From the NCBI GenBank assembly GCA_017999075.1, contig JAGOBX010000034.1, positions 1-14,777 on the forward strand: a DNA stretch of 14,777 nucleotides. The letters are read 5' to 3'. Source of the DNA: Candidatus Babelota bacterium (lineage in GTDB: Bacteria > JAGOBX01). The position numbers and the translations under genes were made by a program. This document shows, piece by piece, positions 1 to 6,464 of this stretch (position 1 is the first letter of the stretch; every line of letters begins with the position of its first letter). The notes beneath the pieces were generated by a model. That model was not told the origin of the DNA, searched no databases, and saw only the letters and a program-made list of their open reading frames with translations.

Positions 1-496
1 GCATAGGTCTTATTAAAATATGCGTTTTCTTAAATGTGATTTCTTTTATGCATTCCAACCCTTGAAGCCCTGTTCCGCGGAGGAGCCTCATAAAAAATGT
101 TTCTATATTGTCGTCGGCAGTGTGAGCTGTAAATAAATATTCTATTTTTTTTTCTTCAATAACTTTTTCAAATTCCATGTATCTTAAATCTCTTCCGGCA
201 GTTTCTATTGAAATTTTATTATCTTCAGAATATTTTCTGACATCAATTTTTTTTATAACCAGTTCAAGATTTCTGTTTTTACAGTATTCCGAGACAAAAT
301 TTTCGTCGTTAGATGCATTCTGTCTTAAATTATGATTAATATGACAACAAACAACTCTGTTTTTTTCGAAAATTTCAGAAATGGATTCAGCCAAAAAAAC
401 AGAATCTGCACCGCCGGACAAAGCCACTAGAACTTTTTTTTCAAAATCAACATTTAACTTTTTTAATTTATCCAGGATTCTATTATATAAAATCAT
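1..496 (-). CDS. tilS: tRNA(Ile)-lysidine synthase, N-terminal part (runs off the left edge)
   Basis: TilS uses ATP to attach lysine to C34 of the CAU-anticodon tRNA-Ile, so that it reads AUA instead of AUG. The first 165 codons are visible. They start at the ATG at 494-496 (MILYNRILDK) and stay open to the window edge. Residues 27-32, SGGADS, form the PP-loop of the N-type ATP pyrophosphatase family. The family block HINHNLRQNAS follows, then AHTADDNIETFFMRLLRGTG, a TilS hallmark. The catalytic N-terminal domain is therefore essentially intact, and the C-terminal tRNA-binding part lies outside the window. The gene begins 36 bases after nadC ends on the same strand, so the two are probably co-transcribed. 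No clear Shine-Dalgarno precedes the ATG. In a genome this AT-rich, AUA codons should be common (several are visible here), so TilS is expected to be essential (inference). Confidence 0.93.
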   Translation of the reverse strand, partial: MILYNRILDKLKKLNVDFEKKVLVALSGGADSVFLAESISEIFEKNRVVCCHINHNLRQNASNDENFVSEYCKNRNLELVIKKIDVRKYSEDNKISIETAGRDLRYMEFEKVIEEKKIEYLFTAHTADDNIETFFMRLLRGTGLQGLECIKEITFKKTHILIRPM

Positions 497-532
497 ACTT
501 GATGTTTTTCAATGGTTTTAATTTTAACAGGA

Positions 533-1363
533 TCAGCTTATTTTCAATGACATATCAAAAGCTTTTACACTATGCGTAAGATTTCCAACTGAAATTATAT
601 CAGGTTTTTTTTGACAATATTTTTCAAGATTCTCAAGGTTAATGTTGCCGGAAACTTCAACTATAGCTTTTTTATTAATAACCTCAATAGCTTTGTCTAT
701 ATCGCATAGTTCAAAATTATCCAGCATTATAATTTCAACTTTATTATTTAACGCTTCTTCGACATCTTTAATATTAAACGTTTCAACCTCTATTTTTACC
801 GAAAAATTCTTTTTTTTACGTATAAGATTAACTGCATTTGTAATACCTCCTGCAGCTTTTATATGATTATCTTTAATTAATACCATATCGTATAATCCCA
901 TTCTATGATTTTTCCCTCCGCCTTTGACAACCGCATATTTCTGCAAATATCGGAGATTCGGAAGGGTTTTTCTTGTATCAACAATCTGAACGCCATATTT
1001 TTCTGCTATGGCAACATATTTCGATGTAAGCGTAGAAATACCGCTTAGATGCTGAATTATATTTAACGCTGTTCTTTCACCTTTCAATATACTAACCCCG
1101 CTTCCTGTTATTTCTGCTATTATATCGGATTTTTCACACTTATCTCCGTCTTTTTTGTAAAATTTGAACTTAATATTATTATCTAATATATTAAATGTTT
1201 CTTCAAAAGCATCGATTCCGCAAATTATCCCTGAATCTTTTGCCATCAATTTCCCTGTAAATATTTTATCTGATTCAAGTATGCTTTCTGTTGTAATGTC
1301 ACCTGAACCGATATCTTCAATTAAAGCTTTTTCCAATATTGATTTTAAAATTGTTCTTTTCAT
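533..1363 (-). CDS. nadC: Nicotinate-nucleotide pyrophosphorylase (carboxylating), quinolinate phosphoribosyltransferase
   Basis: NadC converts quinolinate and PRPP to nicotinate mononucleotide, CO2 and pyrophosphate in de novo NAD synthesis, in the cytoplasm. The 276-residue length is usual for the family. Visible signatures are R97-T98 in ERTALNIIQHLSG, DTRKTLPNLR from residue 129, GGGKNHRMGLYD from 148, IKDNH at 163-167, EVE at 192-194, LDN at 214-216, and the C-terminal SGN (238-240) and SVGNLTHS phosphate-binding region. All the expected active-site blocks are present. The start is supported by GGAG about 10 bases upstream on the minus strand. The gene follows yraN after a 106-base gap and precedes tilS by 36 bases. 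No nadA or nadB is adjacent, so the source of quinolinate cannot be judged from this window. Confidence 0.96.
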   Translation of the reverse strand: MKRTILKSILEKALIEDIGSGDITTESILESDKIFTGKLMAKDSGIICGIDAFEETFNILDNNIKFKFYKKDGDKCEKSDIIAEITGSGVSILKGERTALNIIQHLSGISTLTSKYVAIAEKYGVQIVDTRKTLPNLRYLQKYAVVKGGGKNHRMGLYDMVLIKDNHIKAAGGITNAVNLIRKKKNFSVKIEVETFNIKDVEEALNNKVEIIMLDNFELCDIDKAIEVINKKAIVEVSGNINLENLEKYCQKKPDIISVGNLTHSVKAFDMSLKIS

Positions 1364-1469
1364 ATTATATTTTTCTCCATTTTTTTAAGTTATAGTATTA
1401 GTCATGATTTATTATATAAATAATATTAGACAATAAATATATGTTCGCATTTTTTTATTTTGACAATAG

Positions 1470-1889
1470 TCATGTCGGAGTTCCTTTTTCGTCAAAAGCA
1501 TTTTCAATAACATCAATCTCATAATCATCAGGATAATTATTTATATATACTGATGCTGCATCAAACCTGAAATAATAATCAGATATTTTTATATTGTTCA
1601 CAAAACAATAATATTTTAATGCACTAATTATTTTTTTTCGTTTGGATTTTGTAATGCTTTCGGCAGGATTTTTTAATATCTCGAATTTTGCCCTTGTTTT
1701 AACTTCAACTGCAATTATTTTTTCAGAATCGGAGGTAATAAAAATTAAATCTAATTCACCTTTTTTACAAATAAAATTTTTAGCCAATAATTTAAATTTC
1801 TTATTTAAATAATATTGTTCAACAACTGATTCTCCGTATTTGCCAAGTTCTTTATAAGTAATAGGTTGATTTATTGATTCATAATTCAT
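1470..1889 (-). CDS. yraN: YraN/UPF0102 family protein (predicted PD-(D/E)XK nuclease fold)
   Basis: This is a 139-residue protein of the widespread UPF0102 family, which is related to Holliday-junction-resolvase-like PD-(D/E)XK nucleases. No precise role is established for the family. The pattern is clear: GKYGESVVEQYYL at 16-28 (family E near the N-terminus), a conserved LLAKNFICKKGELDLI block ending in GELDLI at 44-49, VEVKTR at 61-66, and RFD at 108-110. D47, E62 and K64 are in the positions expected for a nuclease-type site. The ATG lies inside the end of the upstream HD-GYP gene. The two reading frames share 11 bases (1879-1889), which suggests translational coupling. The family is often found near housekeeping genes, which fits nadC and tilS downstream. 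Confidence 0.9.
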   Translation of the reverse strand: MNYESINQPITYKELGKYGESVVEQYYLNKKFKLLAKNFICKKGELDLIFITSDSEKIIAVEVKTRAKFEILKNPAESITKSKRKKIISALKYYCFVNNIKISDYYFRFDAASVYINNYPDDYEIDVIENAFDEKGTPT

Positions 1890-3063
1890 TGACTACTGAA
1901 ATGCCTAATTCTTTTGGATTGATTACTCCGACTATTTTTTTGTCGTCATTTTTTGATAAATCTATTATTTTAATTTCTGATTCTGATAAGCGTTTTAAAT
2001 TTGAATCATATAATATTTTAATTATCGGTTTCAGCGGAGCCGAATCATTCACCGCCACAACTAATCCAAGTTCTTTAGAATCAAGCTGAGTCATAGTTCC
2101 TACAGGGTATATTGCCATATGCATCAAAAATATTTTCATTATTCGCGGATCAAATTTTTTTTCCACCATTTTCAGCAATTCTTTCATTACAGTGTGCGGA
2201 ACTTTTTCTTTTCTGAAACTTCTTTTTTTTGTCATTGCGTCAAAACTATCAGCTATGCTTATTATTTTTGCATATTCATGTATCTCATCGCCTTTTTTAC
2301 CCAGCGGATAACCTGAACCATCATAATTTTCATGAAGTTGCAAAGCTACTTCAGCTACAGTTTCAGGAAACTGTCCATAATTCACTATTATTTTATTCGA
2401 ATGTATTGGGTGGGTTTTTATAAGCTGAATGTCTGACGGCGCCAATGCTATTTGTTTTTCCCGTATATGTTTGGGAATTTTTAACATTCCTATATCGCAC
2501 AATAATGCTGATATTCCCAGCAAACGCAAATTAGCATTATTGTATTTTAATGCTTCTCCTATTATCACTGATATTATCGCCATGTTCAATGAATGTCCGT
2601 AAACATATTCCTCGGTTTCCCTCTCCTGAACAATGGAAAGAAATAATGATTTATTTTGCGGAACAACCATAACTATTCTGTCTGCTATATTTAAAATAGA
2701 ATTTTTATCAACTTTAGTTCCTGATGATAAATCTTTCAGAATCTGACAAGTTGACATCATCCAGTCATCATATAAGGAAACCAGCTTGGTTTTTTTTGCT
2801 ATTCCGATATCTAACAAATTTTCATCTTCTGCAGCAGAAGTTTCAGCAGAAGTTTGAGGCGTTTCAACTTTAGGTGTAACCGTATGTCCTGAAGTAATCC
2901 TTCCTTCTGTTTTTACTTTTTGAATTCCCCATTTTTTAAGAAGATTAATTTCTTCTATTGTTAATGGAGAATTTGGAGAAGCTATTCTACTGCCTTTATC
3001 ATCAAATAATGGTTTATTGAATGTTATTCCTTCAACTAAATCTGTTACATTGATTTCTAACAT
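1879..3063 (-). CDS. HD-GYP-like domain protein with an incomplete metal site
   Basis: This 394-residue protein has no signal peptide or membrane segment and is probably cytoplasmic. Residues 1-55 match the small N-terminal domain common before HD-GYP domains (LVEGITFNKPLFDDKG). A low-complexity T/S/E/A linker occupies about 58-82. The HD-GYP region runs from about 150 to 315, and a C-terminal YPVGTMTQLDSKELG segment follows. HD-GYP proteins usually hydrolyse cyclic di-GMP or related dinucleotides at a metal centre. Here H157, D190, H218, H244, DGSGYP (248-253) and D272 are kept. The HD dyad reads C189-D190, the following HDxGK lysine is M193, and the HH pair reads L243-H244. Hydrolysis may therefore be lost or altered, so a binding or sensing role is possible (inference). 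The start has a weak GGAA upstream. A promoter match lies at 3188-3216. yraN overlaps its end by 11 bases. Confidence 0.88.
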   Translation of the reverse strand: MLEINVTDLVEGITFNKPLFDDKGSRIASPNSPLTIEEINLLKKWGIQKVKTEGRITSGHTVTPKVETPQTSAETSAAEDENLLDIGIAKKTKLVSLYDDWMMSTCQILKDLSSGTKVDKNSILNIADRIVMVVPQNKSLFLSIVQERETEEYVYGHSLNMAIISVIIGEALKYNNANLRLLGISALLCDIGMLKIPKHIREKQIALAPSDIQLIKTHPIHSNKIIVNYGQFPETVAEVALQLHENYDGSGYPLGKKGDEIHEYAKIISIADSFDAMTKKRSFRKEKVPHTVMKELLKMVEKKFDPRIMKIFLMHMAIYPVGTMTQLDSKELGLVVAVNDSAPLKPIIKILYDSNLKRLSESEIKIIDLSKNDDKKIVGVINPKELGISVVNEL

Positions 3064-3187
3064 AATATAATTCCAAAAAAATTATTTTTATTCATCTTAT
3101 TATTTAATAGTAAGATAATCAAAATCAATCAAAAAAATCTTATTAAAACTTTTATCGTTTCACAAAAATATTTTAACAAGGTCTTAA

Positions 3188-3216
3188 ATTATAATATAAA
3201 CCAAAAATTAAATCAA
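3188..3216 (-). promoter_or_regulatory. Sigma-70-type promoter for the HD-GYP/yraN genes
   Basis: On the minus strand TTGATT (3211-3216) and a perfect TATAAT (3188-3193) are separated by 17 bases. Transcription would start near 3181 and leave a leader of about 118 bases before the ATG at 3063. The surrounding spacer (3064-3322) is very AT-rich. I see no gene or folded RNA in it apart from this promoter and the hairpin at 3256-3282. Confidence 0.6.
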
Positions 3217-3255
3217 GAGTTTTATTAAATTAAATAACATCAAATTGCAAAACAT

Positions 3256-3282
3256 AAAAAAACATTAATTATAAAAAATGTT
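3256..3282 (-). terminator. Weak hairpin plus T-tract after the exonuclease gene
   Basis: On the minus strand AACATT (3277-3282) and AATGTT (3261-3266) can pair across a 10-base loop, and a T-tract follows at once. It sits about 40 bases past the exonuclease stop codon and upstream of the next promoter, where the gltA-exonuclease transcript should end. The stem is short and AT-only, so this is tentative. Confidence 0.4.
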
Positions 3283-3322
3283 AAAACTAAATTTTTTTTT
3301 AATTCTGTAACTTCTGATATTG

Positions 3323-3973
3323 TTATCCCGCGGCTTCGTTCATTAAATTAAATTTTAATAATTTTTTTAATGTTTGCGGACGCGGATATTTTACTAAATA
3401 AGATAAAAAACTTTTTTTTAATTCCTGATTAGATTCTGCCAGATCTATTGATTTAATTAAAACCTGCGCTGCAACAAATGCATCAAAATCAGGTTGATGG
3501 TGTTTGCCGCAGGTTATATCTAATTCCCTAGCCACATCGCCGATGCTGCCTTTTTCAAAACCTATTATTTTTTTTGCTAATCTGCACGTATCCAAAGTGA
3601 TTGTTTCAAAATGACTTTTATATTTTGTGTAATGAAGATAATTATACATTCCGTAATCTACACCTACGCAATGCGCAGTAAAAACCATATCCGGAGTCAA
3701 TAATTCTTCAAGATTTTTAAATTCTTCTTCAATAGGCAAATATTTTGAATTATTCACATCTTCTGTTTTTATTCCTATCAAATCTTCAATAAATTTAGGA
3801 ATTTGCCTATTTGGATTCACATAGTTCATTACAGTTTTAGTTATCTCATATTTTTTTCCAGTATTTTCAACTATACAAATTCCATAGGCGGTTATTTTGT
3901 GACCATACCATAATGAGCCGCCGGTATTTTCAAAATCAATTACAAAATATTTTTCTGGCATACCAGAATTCAT
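3323..3973 (-). CDS. DnaQ-like 3'-5' exonuclease, DEDDh family
   Basis: This 216-residue single-domain exonuclease resembles the proofreading subunit epsilon of DNA polymerase III and other RNase T/DnaQ-fold enzymes. The three Exo motifs are present: D13 and E15 in VIDFENTG (Exo I), H101 with D106 in AHCVGVDYG (Exo II), and H159 with D164 in HHQPDFDAF (Exo III, DEDDh type). Residues about 60-75 (FIEDLIGIKTEDV) match the usual FV..LTGI....V segment. The substrate cannot be told from sequence: it could be a polymerase-associated editor or an independent DNA or RNA exonuclease. The ATG at 3971-3973 is chosen because GAGG lies 7 bases upstream; a second ATG four codons in has a poorer site. The gene follows gltA by 21 bases and was probably transcribed with it. 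Confidence 0.88.
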   Translation of the reverse strand: MNSGMPEKYFVIDFENTGGSLWYGHKITAYGICIVENTGKKYEITKTVMNYVNPNRQIPKFIEDLIGIKTEDVNNSKYLPIEEEFKNLEELLTPDMVFTAHCVGVDYGMYNYLHYTKYKSHFETITLDTCRLAKKIIGFEKGSIGDVARELDITCGKHHQPDFDAFVAAQVLIKSIDLAESNQELKKSFLSYLVKYPRPQTLKKLLKFNLMNEAAG

Positions 3974-3994
3974 TATAAAACCTCAATATTTTTT

Positions 3995-5287
3995 TCAAAT
4001 TCTTTCTTCAATAGGAATATAATGTCTTACATTTTCTCCTATATAAATCTGACGCGGTCTTCCTATTTTAAAAGGAATGCCTGTATGCATTTCTCTCCAT
4101 TGAGCTATCCAGCCGGGCAGCCTTCCTATAGCAAACATTACAGGAAACATATTTGTAGGTATTCCCAGCATTCTAAATATCAGTCCGCTGTAAAAATCAA
4201 CATTAGGATACAAATTCCGTTCAATAAAATAGCTGTCAGTCAATGCACGTTCTTCTAACTTTAGCGCAATTTCAAGGCGTTTGCTGTGTACTCCATATTT
4301 GTCAACCATTTCATGACATGTTTTTTTCAAAACTTTAGAACGCGGATCATATGTTTTATATATTCTGTGGCCGAATCCCATTAATCTGAAATTAGAATTT
4401 TTATCTTTAGCTTTATCAACATAAAAATCTATACTATGTCCTTCTTCTACTATTTTATCAAGCATTTCCATAACCTTTTGATTGGCGCCTCCATGAAGAG
4501 GTCCCCATAAAGCACATATTCCGGCGCAAATAGAAGCATATAAATTTACCTTACTGCTTCCCACAAGACGAACAGTTGAGGTAGAACAGTTCTGTTCATG
4601 ATCAGCATGAGTTATCAATAATTTTTCAAGAACTTTAACATTAAACGGATCAACTTGATAATCTCTGGTATAACTCGAAAACATCATATTTAAAATATTC
4701 GTGCAATAAGAGTATTCACGTTTTGGATAAACAACAGGTTCTCCTATTGATTTTTTATATGAAAACGCTGCTATGGTGCGTATTTTAGACAGCAATCTCG
4801 GAACATTTATATCATTGTCAGGTTCGTCTTCAAATAAATGAAAGGCATCAGGATAATACACAGACAATGAGGAAACCATAGAAGATAAGATTGCCATAGG
4901 GTGGGCTTTTGACGGATAACCCTCAAAAAAATGAAGCATATCTTCATGTATTAAAGAATTTTCTGTTAATAATGCTGAAAACCTTGATAATTCTGATTTA
5001 CCCGGCAGTTTACCGTAAACAAGCAAATATGCAGTTTCTATAAATGTCGATTTTTCTGAAAGTTCATCAACAGGATATCCCCTATAATTTAATATTCCCT
5101 TTTCTCCGTCAATAAAAGTGATAGCACTTTTACATGCACCAGTATTTTGATAACCGCTGTCCAAAGTTATAAATCCTGATTCTTTGCGCAAATTACTGAT
5201 ATCCACAGCTTTTTCATTTTCCGACCCTATAACTATCGGCAACCTGTAAACTGAACCATCAATTTTTAATTCAGCAAAATTTTCCAT
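3995..5287 (-). CDS. gltA: Citrate synthase
   Basis: Citrate synthase condenses acetyl-CoA and oxaloacetate to citrate in the cytoplasm. The 430-residue length and an N-terminal beta-rich region of about 40 residues (MENFAELKIDGSVYRLPIV) match the bacterial type II GltA form, which is often hexameric. The catalytic triad is visible: H265 in GPLHGGANQ, H307 in MGFGHRIYK and D364 in PNVDFYSG. The FIDGEKGILNYRGYP block is also typical. The start has a strong AAAGGGG site 6 bases upstream on the minus strand. A good promoter precedes it, giving a leader of roughly 33 bases. With PFOR supplying acetyl-CoA, the likely role in an anaerobe is the oxidative branch to 2-oxoglutarate and glutamate (inference). 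A DEDDh exonuclease follows in the same probable operon. Confidence 0.97.
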   Translation of the reverse strand: MENFAELKIDGSVYRLPIVIGSENEKAVDISNLRKESGFITLDSGYQNTGACKSAITFIDGEKGILNYRGYPVDELSEKSTFIETAYLLVYGKLPGKSELSRFSALLTENSLIHEDMLHFFEGYPSKAHPMAILSSMVSSLSVYYPDAFHLFEDEPDNDINVPRLLSKIRTIAAFSYKKSIGEPVVYPKREYSYCTNILNMMFSSYTRDYQVDPFNVKVLEKLLITHADHEQNCSTSTVRLVGSSKVNLYASICAGICALWGPLHGGANQKVMEMLDKIVEEGHSIDFYVDKAKDKNSNFRLMGFGHRIYKTYDPRSKVLKKTCHEMVDKYGVHSKRLEIALKLEERALTDSYFIERNLYPNVDFYSGLIFRMLGIPTNMFPVMFAIGRLPGWIAQWREMHTGIPFKIGRPRQIYIGENVRHYIPIEERI

Positions 5288-5326
5288 TTTTTACCCCTTT
5301 AAAACAATGAATTATTAAAGGAATCA

Positions 5327-5355
5327 AGTATACTTTAAATATATTTTTTTTGCAA
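5327..5355 (-). promoter_or_regulatory. Sigma-70-type promoter for gltA
   Basis: On the minus strand TTGCAA (5350-5355) and TATACT (5327-5332) are separated by 17 bases. Initiation near 5320 would give a leader of about 33 bases ending in the AAAGGGG ribosome-binding site of gltA. It is back to back with the promoter at 5379-5406, and the two share only about 25 bases of upstream DNA. Confidence 0.6.
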
Positions 5356-5378
5356 TATTATTTTATAATATTTTTTTA

Positions 5379-5406
5379 TTGATTTTATATTTTTAACTTG
5401 TATAAT
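5379..5406 (+). promoter_or_regulatory. Sigma-70-type promoter for the outer-membrane protein gene
   Basis: TTGATT (5379-5384) and a perfect TATAAT (5401-5406) are 16 bases apart. Initiation near 5413 gives a leader of about 54 bases to the ATG at 5467. The -10 box lies inside the longer open frame that begins at a TTG at 5398, which argues that the earlier start is not used. Confidence 0.6.
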
Positions 5407-5466
5407 CAACTACCGATTGTTGAATTATTTTTTATAGTAAATTTATTAAAAGGGGTTGTTGGAATT

Positions 5467-6354
5467 ATGAAAAAAAAATTTTATATTTTTATTTCATTTT
5501 TTTGTGTTTTATTTTTTTTCAGCATTACGGTTCTTAACGCAGAACATTATCCGCTCGGCATTGAAGGAATAAAAGCAGGGTCGCTGCCTCCTGCCGGAAA
5601 ATATCTGAAAGTATATAATCAATATTATAAAACATCTAAAATTTTAACCCACACAGGCGACAGAATCCCTGTTTCTCCAACCAAAATAACATCATTTGCA
5701 AGTGCATTCAGATTATTGTATGTTTCCAATTATGAAATTTTAGGCGCTGCTTATGCCGCAGATATAATAATTCCTTTTGTAAATCTTGATATTAATTTTG
5801 CAAATTATGATTACAATGTATTTGGATTAAGTGATATTACAGTAGAGCCGTTTGCTCTAGGATGGCATAAAAAAAATTATGATGTTACTGCTGCTGCCGG
5901 ATATACTTTCAGAACAGGGCCTTATGATGAAATACGCCCGTTTGCTCCAAGTAAAGGATATAATACAATATTGTTAACTGCCGGAGGAACGTATTATCCT
6001 GATAAAGAAAAAAAATGGTCTTTATCTGCTCTCAGCCGTTATGAAATTCACGATAGTCTAAAATCTTCCGATACAAAATATGGTCAGAATTATTTTATTG
6101 AATGGGGTATAGGAAATCAATTTTCAAAAACTTTGGATTTAGGCATTTCAGGATATTGTCAATGGCAGACATCAAAAGATAAAGGTAATACTGTTTCTGT
6201 TTATAAAGACAAAGTTTATGCCGCAGGACCTGAATTCACTAAAGTTTTTCCGGATAGCAAACTTATTTTATCTTGTAAAATGCTTTTTGAATTCGGAGTC
6301 AAATCAAGAGCTCAAGGAAATACTGCAGTTGTTTCTTTGACAAGAATATTTTAA
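5467..6354 (+). CDS. Secreted outer-membrane beta-barrel protein, SphA / phenol MetA-pathway family
   Basis: This 295-residue protein is predicted to be in the outer membrane. It opens with a clear signal peptide: three lysines after Met, then about 18 hydrophobic residues, with likely cleavage after VLNA at residue 25. The mature N-terminus, EHYPLGIEGIKAGSLPP, resembles the start of proteins annotated as SphA or MetA-pathway-of-phenol-degradation outer-membrane proteins. The rest alternates short hydrophobic and polar strands rich in Tyr, Gly and Phe, and the chain ends in Phe, as many barrels do. Members are thought to be channels for hydrophobic compounds; no substrate can be read here. 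The frame is open back to 5398, but the ATG at 5467 is preferred because it starts the signal peptide and lies downstream of the promoter. Nearby genes give no catabolic context. Confidence 0.8.
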   Translation: MKKKFYIFISFFCVLFFFSITVLNAEHYPLGIEGIKAGSLPPAGKYLKVYNQYYKTSKILTHTGDRIPVSPTKITSFASAFRLLYVSNYEILGAAYAADIIIPFVNLDINFANYDYNVFGLSDITVEPFALGWHKKNYDVTAAAGYTFRTGPYDEIRPFAPSKGYNTILLTAGGTYYPDKEKKWSLSALSRYEIHDSLKSSDTKYGQNYFIEWGIGNQFSKTLDLGISGYCQWQTSKDKGNTVSVYKDKVYAAGPEFTKVFPDSKLILSCKMLFEFGVKSRAQGNTAVVSLTRIF

Positions 6355-6388
6355 TTTGAAAAAATTATATAAATATATTTATTTCCAT

Positions 6389-6445
6389 ATATTGAAAGAT
6401 TGACTAAACCAAATATTTTATAAGGAATAGTCAATTTTTCAATAT
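6389..6445. terminator. Long AT-rich hairpin between convergent genes, probable two-way terminator
   Basis: Arms at 6389-6406 and 6428-6445 pair over 18 bases with one G-T wobble (core ATTGAAAGATTGACTA against TAGTCAATTTTTCAAT). The loop is 21 bases. It sits between the stop codons of the outer-membrane protein gene and leuA, which face each other across 110 bases. T-rich or A-rich DNA flanks both sides. The low GC of the stem makes efficiency uncertain. Confidence 0.6.
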
Positions 6446-6464
6446 TTTAATACAATTTTAAAAT

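Noticed and set aside
2119-2423. Plus-strand open frames inside the HD-GYP-like gene
   Set aside because: They are antisense to a gene with strong family motifs, and their translations are low-complexity Phe/His/Ser-rich chains typical of shadow frames.
5398-5466. Longer N-terminus for the outer-membrane protein, starting at TTG 5398
   Set aside because: It would place 23 residues before a clear signal peptide, and its start codon abuts the -10 box TATAAT at 5401-5406.
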